In this document: positions 1 through 5,053 of the stretch, piece after piece
Position numbering within the stretch: position 1 is the stretch's first letter
How the letters are laid out: each line of letters starts with the position of its first letter
NCBI GenBank assembly: GCA_903930515.1
Contig: CAIYYW010000170.1
Location: 1 to 5,053, forward strand
DNA length: 5,053 nt
Source of the DNA: an uncultured delta proteobacterium
GTDB taxonomy: Bacteria > RBG-13-61-14 > DRUE01
Direction: 5' to 3'
The notes under the pieces: model-generated
What the model was told of the DNA's origin: nothing
Databases searched by the model: none
Seen by the model: the letters and a program-made list of their open reading frames with translations, nothing else
Position numbers and translations under genes: made by a program

Positions 1-2
1 AG

Positions 3-113
3 CCGGTTTCCTTCCGGATCGGACTTTGGGTTTCCCTGAGCACAATTTTGAATCTGGCGATCCTGGCGCTCATCCTTTGGGTGAAGCCACGCCGGAAAGG
101 AATCAAAGTTTGA
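3..113 (+). CDS. C-terminal tail of a probable membrane protein (5' end outside window)
   Basis: This is an open frame of 36 codons entering from the left edge and ending at TGA 111-113. It reads as a short polar stretch, then about 20 hydrophobic residues (LWVSLSTILNLAILALILWV), then a basic end (KPRRKGIKV). That is the usual pattern of a last transmembrane helix with a positively charged cytoplasmic tail. The other two plus-strand frames give no such pattern; one stops at once. Its end overlaps the end of the opposite-strand phosphodiesterase gene by 11 bp, a normal arrangement for converging genes. The family cannot be named from so little sequence. The gene is inferred from hydrophobicity and layout only, and a chance open frame is possible. 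Confidence 0.5.
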   Translation, partial: PVSFRIGLWVSLSTILNLAILALILWVKPRRKGIKV

Positions 114-588
114 GCAACTTGCTGGAGAGGTCCTGGCCGGTGATTTCCAGCAGCGCGACCGTGGGATCGTTTTCCCGGAAGTCGTTTCCGCAATAGCCTG
201 GATTTAAAAAATAAACCCCCTTGACCCGGTCCTGGATCGGGTAATGGGTATGCCCGAAGATGACCAGGTCAACTTGGGCAAAGGGAAACTGATCCAAGAG
301 ATTCAGGGCGTCCTTGAAATATTCCCAGGACATTGTGGTCAGGTTATGGGTCAGGAGAATTTTTTTGCCGGCGAGTTCAAACCGGGCAGGATCCTTTTGC
401 GGGTCCGGGATCGGCTCCGGCTCGTGGTTTCCCGAAACCCAGATCACCGGGGCGATTTTGTTGAGCCGCTCATAAACTTCCAAGCTTCCCAGGTCCCCGG
501 TATGGATGATTTTTTGCGCGCCCGCGAACGCTTCCGGGATTTTTGGATGAAAAAAACCGTGGGTGTCTCCGATGATGCCGATCTTCAT
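103..588 (-). CDS. YfcE/MJ0936-type metallophosphoesterase (phosphodiesterase)
   Basis: This 161-residue protein is a typical full-length small calcineurin-like phosphoesterase. The metal-binding motifs appear in family order: GDTHG (residues 7-11), GDLGS (31-35), GNHE (53-56), TH at 80-81 and GHTHYP (112-117), followed by LNPG (128-131). D8, H10, D32, N54, H81, H113 and H115 are the expected ligands of a two-metal centre. No signal peptide is seen, so it should be cytoplasmic. Relatives hydrolyse phosphodiester bonds, often shown only with artificial substrates, so the natural substrate is unknown. It starts with ATG 8 bp after the stop of the hydrolase gene upstream, with only a weak AGG about 7 nt before the start. 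It is therefore probably translated by coupling as the last gene of a three-gene transcript. All motifs are intact. Confidence 0.93.
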   Translation of the reverse strand: MKIGIIGDTHGFFHPKIPEAFAGAQKIIHTGDLGSLEVYERLNKIAPVIWVSGNHEPEPIPDPQKDPARFELAGKKILLTHNLTTMSWEYFKDALNLLDQFPFAQVDLVIFGHTHYPIQDRVKGVYFLNPGYCGNDFRENDPTVALLEITGQDLSSKLLKL

Positions 589-596
589 TGCCTGGC

Positions 597-1196
597 CTAT
601 CCCCGGAGCAGGGGATTCCGTTCCCGCTCAATTCCCAGGGTGGTTGCCGGGCCGTGTCCGGGAAAAATTTTGGTCCGGTCCGGGAATGGCGCCAAAGTTT
701 GCTTCAATGATTTGACCAAGGCGCGGAAGCTTCCGCCTGGAATGTCCCACCTGCCCACCCCGTCTGCGAACAACAGGTCTCCGCAAAAGAGTTGATCCTC
801 CAACAGGTAGGACACGCTTCCGGGAGAATGACCGGGGGTATGAAAAACCTTGAAAGTGAAAGAGCCGAAGGAAATGGTTTGGCCGTTTTCCACCGGAGTG
901 AATTTTGCGAAGGAGATCCCGAGCCAGCGCCAGCGGTTTTTGATATCGCGCGGATGTAGGAAAACGGGGGCCTGGCTTTTTCTCTGGAGGTAATGAGCGG
1001 AGGCGATGTGGTCAAGATGACCGTGGGTAAGAAGGATCAGGTTGAGCTGGAGGGATTTTTCCGGGATCAGTTTCCAGAGTTTACGGCCATTGGCGCCCGG
1101 ATCAATCAAGGCGCAATTTTTTTCCGACTGGACCATCCAGCAATTGGTCTGCCAGAGGCCGACGATATTTTGTTCAATTTTGAAAGAGGGGTTCAA
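597..1196 (-). CDS. Metallo-beta-lactamase-fold hydrolase, glyoxalase II-like (YcbL type)
   Basis: This 199-residue protein is a complete single-domain MBL-fold enzyme. The zinc-binding signature THGHLDH (residues 57-63) supplies H58, H60, D62 and H63. The remaining ligands are H123 in HTPGHSPGS, D140 in FCGD and H181 in FPGHGP. All seven ligands of a two-metal site are therefore present. The C-terminal TTLGIERERNP segment is typical of the short glyoxalase-II-like group, which hydrolyses thioesters such as S-lactoylglutathione, but the substrate cannot be read from sequence. No signal peptide is seen. The start is TTG at 1194-1196: the next ATG (Met21) lies inside the first beta-strands, and an in-frame stop lies just upstream at 1206-1208. 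A CTG at 1203-1205 is the only other option. There is no clear Shine-Dalgarno, and the upstream stop is 5 bp away, so translational coupling to the transglycosylase gene is likely. Confidence 0.93.
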   Translation of the reverse strand: MNPSFKIEQNIVGLWQTNCWMVQSEKNCALIDPGANGRKLWKLIPEKSLQLNLILLTHGHLDHIASAHYLQRKSQAPVFLHPRDIKNRWRWLGISFAKFTPVENGQTISFGSFTFKVFHTPGHSPGSVSYLLEDQLFCGDLLFADGVGRWDIPGGSFRALVKSLKQTLAPFPDRTKIFPGHGPATTLGIERERNPLLRG

Positions 1197-1201
1197 CGGG
1201 T

Positions 1202-2836
1202 TCAGTCAATCAGGATCACGATTGTATCGCCCGCCTTGAGCGAGCGCGGGGACTTGATGTTGTTCCATTCCATAACCTCTGCCGGGGTGACCGAGTATTT
1301 TTGAGAAATCTTCCAGATCGTGTCTCCGGGCTGGACTTGATATACCTTCCGGGAGTTGGACTTGGCGGAAGCGATCTGGGGTTTGGTTTCGGTCTTGGCC
1401 GGTGAGGCCGCGGTTTTATTTTTGGTCGGAGCCTTGGCAGTGGAGCTGGATTTTTTGTTGGTTGCGGCTGGAACATATAGCGCCAGCGCCTGGTTGACCT
1501 GGAGGGTATTGCTATTGAGTTTGTTCCATCGTTTCAGGTCTTCCGCGCTGACGCCCATTTTCTTGGCAATGGACCATAAGTTGTCTCCCTGCTTGACCCG
1601 GTATTTAACCTCGGTTTTGCCGGAACCTTTGCCGGGATTGGCCGGCGAATAGGAAATGATGTCCCCGGCCCTGCCGCGCGAGACCTGGATGATCAAATCC
1701 TGCCCGATCTTGAGCTTGGACACCCGGGAGATGCGGTTGAACTGGCGGATTTCTTCAACGCTCACCCCGTATTTCCGGGCGATCTCGCTCAGGGTGTCTC
1801 CCTTTTTTACCCGGTGATGTAGATAGCTCAGCCGCTCCTCGGGCTTGAGCTGCTGATAGGCCGCGAGCAATTTTTCTCCCATGCCCGGCGGGATGTTCAA
1901 TTCATACTTGCACCCGGGCGGGGTAATCCCCCGGACCAAGGCCGGATTCATTTTCTGGATCTCCCCGTAACTCACCCCGGCGAATTCAGCCACCTTGGCC
2001 AGGTCCACCGCGTCCTTCACCAGCAGTTTTTCCAGTTGCGGCGCCGGCTGTTTTTCCGGCTTGGAGAATCCATATTCGGCCGGGCTTTCCGCGATGATGC
2101 AGGCCGCGATCATTTTGGGAAGGTAGTCCTTGGTCTCCTGCTTGAGGCCGGGCAGGTCAATCAGCTCCCAGTAATCGTCCGAGTCGTTCTTGTCCATCAC
2201 CCTCGCCACTTTGCCTTCTCCGGCGTTATAGCCGGCGAGTGCGAGCGGCCAGGAGCCGAAGCGCCGGTAAAGATCGGTCAGGTAAGCGATCGCGGCCTGA
2301 GTGCTTTTTTCCGGATCCCTCCGCTCATCCACCCAGAAGTCCACCTGGAGATCAAAGCGGCGCGCGGTCTTGGGCATGAACTGCCAGATCCCGGCCGCGC
2401 CGCTTCGGCTCCGGGCATAAGGGTTCAGCCCGCTCTCAATCATCGCCAGGTAAAACATGCTTTCCGGAAGCCCCTTCTCCTTCAGCACGGCCTGAATCTC
2501 CTCCTGGTAAAACGCGGAGCGGTCCAGATACACTTGAAAATGTCCGCGCGCCGGGCCGTTGAAATAATCCAGATAAAATTGCACCCGCGGATGATACAGA
2601 TGCTCCAGCTTCAAGGTCCGAGCCAGAGCCAGCGGCACCGTCTCAATATAAACCGGGTCTGATTCCGGATCCCCCGGGATGGCAATGCCTTGGGCCGGCT
2701 TCTGGTAGAGTTGATCCAGCCGGTTTTCCAAAGGCAGGCTCTTGTCGCTCAAAAACAATTTAGTCGCGGCAAAGCCGGAAAGGGTCGCGAAAAATAATCC
2801 CAAGGCTATAATTTTTTTTGCTGCTTTTATCCCCAT
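1202..2836 (-). CDS. mltD: MltD-like membrane-bound/secreted lytic transglycosylase with three LysM repeats
   Basis: This 544-residue protein cleaves the MurNAc-GlcNAc bond of peptidoglycan. Residues 1-25 form a signal sequence (KK, then a hydrophobic core ending near FAA). There is no lipobox cysteine, unlike E. coli MltD, which is a lipoprotein. The SLT/goose-lysozyme-like domain covers about 105-255, with catalytic E134 in MIESG, SGAAGIWQFMP (145-155) and GYNAGEGKV (202-210). Residues 265-320 match the MltD spacer, ending in NPAL and TPPG motifs. LysM repeats that bind glycan lie at about 341-385, 411-456 and 498-542. A Lys/Ser/Thr/Ala/Pro-rich linker (458-497) precedes the last one. The ATG has an AGGGAG ribosome site at 2841-2846 and a good promoter upstream. 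It is the first gene of a cluster with the MBL hydrolase and the phosphodiesterase. The family call is firm; the symbol is by domain architecture rather than proven orthology. Confidence 0.95.
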   Translation of the reverse strand: MGIKAAKKIIALGLFFATLSGFAATKLFLSDKSLPLENRLDQLYQKPAQGIAIPGDPESDPVYIETVPLALARTLKLEHLYHPRVQFYLDYFNGPARGHFQVYLDRSAFYQEEIQAVLKEKGLPESMFYLAMIESGLNPYARSRSGAAGIWQFMPKTARRFDLQVDFWVDERRDPEKSTQAAIAYLTDLYRRFGSWPLALAGYNAGEGKVARVMDKNDSDDYWELIDLPGLKQETKDYLPKMIAACIIAESPAEYGFSKPEKQPAPQLEKLLVKDAVDLAKVAEFAGVSYGEIQKMNPALVRGITPPGCKYELNIPPGMGEKLLAAYQQLKPEERLSYLHHRVKKGDTLSEIARKYGVSVEEIRQFNRISRVSKLKIGQDLIIQVSRGRAGDIISYSPANPGKGSGKTEVKYRVKQGDNLWSIAKKMGVSAEDLKRWNKLNSNTLQVNQALALYVPAATNKKSSSTAKAPTKNKTAASPAKTETKPQIASAKSNSRKVYQVQPGDTIWKISQKYSVTPAEVMEWNNIKSPRSLKAGDTIVILID

Positions 2837-2901
2837 CTCGCTCCCTGGCTTAAAAAATCTCCCAGGTAAATAACATCCTTCATCTCATCTCCAAGTTCCA
2901 T
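2827..2901 (-). CDS. Possible leader ORF (24 codons) overlapping the transglycosylase start
   Basis: A small frame begins at ATG 2899-2901 and ends at TAA 2827-2829, overlapping the first 10 bases of the transglycosylase gene in another frame. The peptide would be MELGDEMKDVIYLGDFLSQG plus ARWG. The first ATG has a weak CAAAGG only 3 nt upstream. A better start may be the internal ATG (Met7, 2881-2883), which has GGAG 5 nt upstream and would give 18 residues. The frame lies just after the predicted transcription start near 2918. It could act as a coupled leader peptide or be a chance frame. I recognise no family, and confidence that it is translated is low. Confidence 0.25.
   Translation of the reverse strand: MELGDEMKDVIYLGDFLSQGARWG
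2841..2846 (-). promoter_or_regulatory. Ribosome binding site of the transglycosylase gene
   Basis: AGGGAG lies 4 nt before the ATG at 2834-2836. It supports that start, as does the signal sequence that begins immediately after it. Confidence 0.65.
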
Positions 2902-2924
2902 CAACCTTTGTGCAAGACTCTCCT

Positions 2925-2953
2925 ATTATACAAAATTCGGCCGCCTCCGGCAA
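2925..2953 (-). promoter_or_regulatory. Sigma70-type promoter for the transglycosylase-hydrolase-phosphodiesterase cluster
   Basis: A perfect -10 box TATAAT (2925-2930) lies 17 bp downstream of TTGCCG (2948-2953), which matches the TTGACA consensus at four of six positions. Transcription would start near 2918, giving a leader of about 80 nt before the ATG at 2836. The -35 region overlaps an imperfect palindrome, CCGGC-8 nt-GCCGG (2947-2964), which could be an operator. The site is well placed, at the only sizeable gap before the cluster. It is a prediction from sequence only. Confidence 0.7.
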
Positions 2954-2967
2954 GTCTTCGCCGGCGT

Positions 2968-2990
2968 AAAAATTCGGCGATCAGCGAATT
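2968..2990 (-). terminator. Weak Rho-independent-like terminator after the acyl-CoA dehydrogenase gene
   Basis: Reading the minus strand, AATTCG (2985-2990) pairs with CGAATT (2971-2976) across an 8-nt loop, and the 3' arm runs into five T (2968-2972). It lies about 14 bp after the dehydrogenase stop codon. The stem is short and AT-rich, so termination may be inefficient. Confidence 0.4.
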
Positions 2991-3004
2991 CGTCAAGATA
3001 AAAT

Positions 3005-4237
3005 TTATTCGTAAACCTTTTCCAGCGTGAGATCGGCGTTGACCGCGTCCTTCTCAATGTCGCGCACCTTTTTCATATCCTCTTCCAGCTCGTCGTAATA
3101 TTCGTGCTGGATCAGCGCTGACATAATTTCGGAGGTTCCGGTCCAGATCATGGTCAGCCGGGTGTCGCGGAGCGCCCTTTCAATGGGATAGACATCGGTA
3201 TAACCGATCCCGCCCATAATCTGCATGGCGTTGTTGACCACTTCCCACGCGGTCTCGGTCGCGAATTTTTTGGCCTCGCTCACGATCCTTCTCGCAATCA
3301 TCCCGGAATCAATCACCCGGGCCGCGGTATAAACGATCCCGCGCGCCGCGTCAATCTTGGCCAGGCTTTCCGCAACCTTGAAGCTGACCGCCTGGAACTT
3401 GCGGATCTGACGGCCGAAGGCCTTGCGCTTCATTGAATATCTGGCCGCCAACTCAATCGCGGCCCTGGCCCCGCCCACCGCTCCGGCCGCGCTGGTCATC
3501 CGCTCCGGGATCATCATCTGGTTGAAGATCAGGGCGCCGCCGTGTTCCAAGCCCACGATATTGGACTTGGGAACCCGGATCTCATTGAAAGAAATACGGG
3601 CGGTGCCTCCTCCCCGTGTGCCCATAAGGCCGAACAGGGTTTCGGTTTTGACCCCGCGGTCGCGCTCCACCAAAAACACGCTGATGGACTTGTGCGGCTC
3701 GGCCTTGGGATCGGTCTTGACATAGACCAGGAAATAGTCAGCGCCCTTGCCGCCCACGATAAATCTTTTCGCCCCGGTCAGGATGTAATCATTGCCGTCC
3801 TTTTTCCCGACCGTGGTGCATCCGAAAAAGTCAGAGCCTCCCCTCGGCTCGGTCAGGGCCTCGGCGCAAATCAATTTCCCCGCCAGGGTCGGCTTCAAAA
3901 ACTTTTCCTTCTGATCGTCATTGCCGAATACATTGATCGCCTCGCCCACGATGCTGGGAAGGGAATACTGGCAGGCGAGCGCCGTGCCCAATACCCCGAT
4001 CTCCTCCAACGCCGCGATCTCTCCGGTCCATTTCATTCCCCGGCCGCCCCATTTCTTGGGGAAGCGCAGCCCGATCAGGTTTTGACCCGAGACCGCCTTG
4101 TCAAACTCGTAGGGGAATTCAATTTCCCCCTTGTCCATCTTCTTGATCAGGTCCGGGGGAACGCTCTTGACAAACTCCCTCACCTCGTCCCTTACCTTGA
4201 GTTCCTCCGGGGTCAACAGCACCGATTGAATATCCAT
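3005..4237 (-). CDS. Acyl-CoA dehydrogenase (FAD-dependent, isovaleryl/long-chain-type active site)
   Basis: This 410-residue protein has the full family length. It should oxidise an acyl-CoA to the trans-2-enoyl-CoA, passing electrons from FAD to electron-transfer flavoprotein in the cytoplasm. The N-terminal helical domain is about 8-123. The first signature [12 protein letters not shown] (125-136) opens the middle beta-domain. The C-terminal helical domain carries [12 protein letters not shown] (271-282) and the second signature [18 protein letters not shown] (341-358). The usual catalytic Glu in the YEGT motif is replaced: the protein reads IWTGTSEI (364-371), with Thr366 there. E245 in IPERMTSA sits 121 residues earlier, exactly where isovaleryl- and long-chain enzymes carry their base. 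Substrate chain length is not predictable. The ATG follows a near-perfect Shine-Dalgarno. The upstream gap holds tandem hairpin repeats. nadA precedes it on the same strand, with no obvious functional link. Confidence 0.95.
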   Translation of the reverse strand: MDIQSVLLTPEELKVRDEVREFVKSVPPDLIKKMDKGEIEFPYEFDKAVSGQNLIGLRFPKKWGGRGMKWTGEIAALEEIGVLGTALACQYSLPSIVGEAINVFGNDDQKEKFLKPTLAGKLICAEALTEPRGGSDFFGCTTVGKKDGNDYILTGAKRFIVGGKGADYFLVYVKTDPKAEPHKSISVFLVERDRGVKTETLFGLMGTRGGGTARISFNEIRVPKSNIVGLEHGGALIFNQMMIPERMTSAAGAVGGARAAIELAARYSMKRKAFGRQIRKFQAVSFKVAESLAKIDAARGIVYTAARVIDSGMIARRIVSEAKKFATETAWEVVNNAMQIMGGIGYTDVYPIERALRDTRLTMIWTGTSEIMSALIQHEYYDELEEDMKKVRDIEKDAVNADLTLEKVYE

Positions 4238-4242
4238 CTTCT

Positions 4243-4249
4243 CCTCCTT
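4243..4249 (-). promoter_or_regulatory. Strong Shine-Dalgarno of the acyl-CoA dehydrogenase gene
   Basis: AAGGAGG lies 5 nt before the ATG at 4235-4237. Its first two bases are also the last two of the adjacent 36-bp repeat, and the base of the nearest hairpin is only 4 nt away. Confidence 0.85.
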
Positions 4250-4319
4250 CGTGGCGCAGACACTCTTGTCCGCGCATAATTAATTCGTGGCGCAGACAAT
4301 CTTGTCCGCGCATAATTAA
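4248..4319 (-). repeat. Two tandem 36-bp direct repeats, each a 9-bp hairpin (REP-like)
   Basis: Copy 1 is 4248-4283 and copy 2 is 4284-4319, directly abutting and identical except for one base (C at 4263, A at 4299). On the minus strand each unit contains GCGCGGACA, a 4-nt loop and TGTCTGCGC. These arms pair over nine positions with one G-U wobble, which exists only in the minus-strand RNA; the plus strand would have an A-C mismatch. Arms on the plus strand are 4254-4262/4267-4275 and 4290-4298/4303-4311. The only difference between copies falls in the loop. Units are bounded by TTAATTA and CACGAA. The array fills most of the leader of the dehydrogenase gene. It may be a dispersed palindromic element, a regulatory RNA structure, or both. 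Confidence 0.9.
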
Positions 4320-4346
4320 AATTTGCGAGCGGTACTCCGCGATTTT
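4318..4346 (-). terminator. Terminator-like hairpin directly after nadA
   Basis: Immediately after the nadA stop (4347-4349), the minus strand can pair AAAAT, CG and CGG with CCG, CG and ATTTT around the loop AGTA (4333-4336). Two 2-nt bulges interrupt the 3' arm. The 3' side continues into an A/T-rich run (AAATTTTAATTA) rather than a clean T-tract. Because the flanks are A-rich and T-rich, it would fold on either strand. It probably ends or attenuates nadA transcription. Confidence 0.4.
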
Positions 4347-5053
4347 TCAGCCGTATTGTAGCATTCTCTCCAGGGCAAGGCGAGCCTGGCTCCGCGTCGG
4401 CTCCGGCACGATCACCCGGTTGATCCAATATTTTTCTCCTTTTTCAATCCGGTCCAAAGTCAGCGCCAAATTTGCCAGATTGATCTTATACATATTCGGG
4501 CAGGCGCTGCGCGCGAGCGGAATCACCTTGAGCCTTCCGCTCTGCTCTTTGGCCAGCCGTTCCACCAAATGAATCTCCGTGCCCGCCGCGATGATGGAAC
4601 CTTCGGGCTGGGATTCCACATATTTGATGATCTGCTCGGTGGACCCGGTCGCGTCCGCCAACTCAACCACTTCTCGCGGCGTTTCGGGGTGCACAATAAT
4701 TTTGGCATCCGGGAATTCCTTGCGGATCCTCGCCACATCCTCGGTTTTGAAAAAGGTGTGAATATGACAGTAGCCCTTCCAGAGAATGACTTTGGCGCGC
4801 CGGATTTGCTCAGGGTCGGCGCCCCCTAATTTCATTTCGGGCTGGTAAATCAGGAGGTCTTTTTCAAAAAAACCGAGATGGCGGCTGGTGTTCCGGCCCA
4901 GGTGTTCGTCCGGGAAGAAGAAGATTTTTTCCGCGTTGGAGAATGCCCACTTGAACAATTTATCCGCGTTGCCGGAGGTGCAGCAGGCCCCGTTATTCCT
5001 GCCGCAAAAGGCCTTCAGCTCCGCGTCGGAATTCACATAGGCAATGGGCGCAA
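4347..5053 (-). CDS. nadA: Quinolinate synthase NadA (5' part outside window)
   Basis: NadA condenses iminoaspartate (made by NadB) with dihydroxyacetone phosphate to give quinolinate, for NAD synthesis in the cytoplasm. The frame is open to the right edge; the codons before the GTG at 5034-5036 read APIAY, giving APIAYVNSDAELKAFCG, an internal NadA motif. That GTG is therefore not the start. About 235 residues of a protein usually of 300-370 are present. Numbering from that GTG, the three [4Fe-4S] cysteines are C19 (CTSGNA), C90 (WKGYCHIH) and C179 (SACPNMYKINL). Other conserved motifs are PDEHLGRNTS (42-51), HPE (116-118), GSTEQI (131-136) and GTEIHLVERL (152-161). The C-terminal end is intact. 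It is followed by a hairpin and then the dehydrogenase gene on the same strand. No nadB or nadC is in the window. Confidence 0.96.
   Translation of the reverse strand, partial: APIAYVNSDAELKAFCGRNNGACCTSGNADKLFKWAFSNAEKIFFFPDEHLGRNTSRHLGFFEKDLLIYQPEMKLGGADPEQIRRAKVILWKGYCHIHTFFKTEDVARIRKEFPDAKIIVHPETPREVVELADATGSTEQIIKYVESQPEGSIIAAGTEIHLVERLAKEQSGRLKVIPLARSACPNMYKINLANLALTLDRIEKGEKYWINRVIVPEPTRSQARLALERMLQYG

Noticed and set aside
244-795. Long plus-strand open frame across the phosphodiesterase and hydrolase genes
   Set aside because: It is antisense to two genes with complete catalytic motifs, spans their junction, and its translation shows no domain or membrane pattern.
2036-2662. 208-codon plus-strand open frame
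   Set aside because: It lies wholly antisense to the SLT domain of the transglycosylase. It is Arg/His-rich with no recognisable motif, as expected of a shadow frame in GC-rich DNA.
3005-4237. Inactive acyl-CoA dehydrogenase because the YEGT glutamate is missing
   Set aside because: E245 occupies the alternative catalytic position known from isovaleryl- and long-chain enzymes, and the other signatures are intact.
3542-4279. 245-codon plus-strand open frame
   Set aside because: It is antisense to the acyl-CoA dehydrogenase, runs into the tandem repeats, and has no family features.
4119-4313. Minus-strand frame reading through both repeats as [22 protein letters not shown]
   Set aside because: The repeat period (36) is a multiple of three and so gives a repeated peptide by default. 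The frame then runs out of phase into the real dehydrogenase gene, which has its own strong Shine-Dalgarno.
4248-4319. CRISPR array
   Set aside because: The two units abut with no spacer between them, and no cas gene is present.
4238-4346. Promoter for the dehydrogenase gene within the repeat region
   Set aside because: TTAATTAT resembles a -10 box and TTGTCT a -35 box, but their spacing (11 or 14 bp) is wrong. The AT runs are explained by the repeat boundaries.
5034-5036. GTG as the start of nadA
   Set aside because: The frame remains open to the window edge, and the preceding codons (APIAY) complete a conserved internal NadA motif.

Overview
The window looks like a chromosomal segment of a diderm (Gram-negative-type) bacterium, GC-rich by eye. 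Evidence for a diderm is a secreted MltD-like lytic transglycosylase with three LysM repeats. NadA, an acyl-CoA dehydrogenase and small metal-dependent hydrolases fit an ordinary core genome. I cannot fix the phylum. The style resembles uncultivated Deltaproteobacteria/Omnitrophota-like genomes, but that is an impression only. No phage, plasmid, transposase, rRNA, tRNA or CRISPR is visible.

Layout, in the direction of transcription (almost everything is on the minus strand, so right to left). (1) 5053-4347: the 3' two-thirds of nadA (quinolinate synthase), running in from beyond the right edge. (2) 4346-4238: a 109-bp gap holding a terminator-like hairpin next to the nadA stop, then two tandem 36-bp repeats. 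Each repeat can fold into a 9-bp hairpin, and the array ends exactly at a very strong Shine-Dalgarno. (3) 4237-3005: an acyl-CoA dehydrogenase with the catalytic-base arrangement of the isovaleryl/long-chain type. (4) 3004-2837: a weak terminator-like hairpin, a good sigma70-type promoter and a leader containing a 24-codon upstream ORF. (5) 2836-103: a tight three-gene cluster of LysM lytic transglycosylase, glyoxalase-II-like metallo-beta-lactamase-fold hydrolase, and YfcE-like phosphodiesterase, with 5- and 8-bp gaps. (6) 3-113 on the plus strand: the tail of what looks like a membrane protein, converging on and overlapping the phosphodiesterase gene by 11 bp.

The three-gene cluster is probably one transcript from the promoter near 2925-2953. 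It combines a cell-wall enzyme with two cytoplasmic metallohydrolases, and no shared pathway is obvious. nadA and the dehydrogenase lie in the same direction, but a hairpin separates them, so they may be separate units. No new multi-gene system is evident. The parts most worth a second look are the tandem hairpin repeat in the dehydrogenase leader, the relocated catalytic glutamate, and the small ORF overlapping the transglycosylase start.
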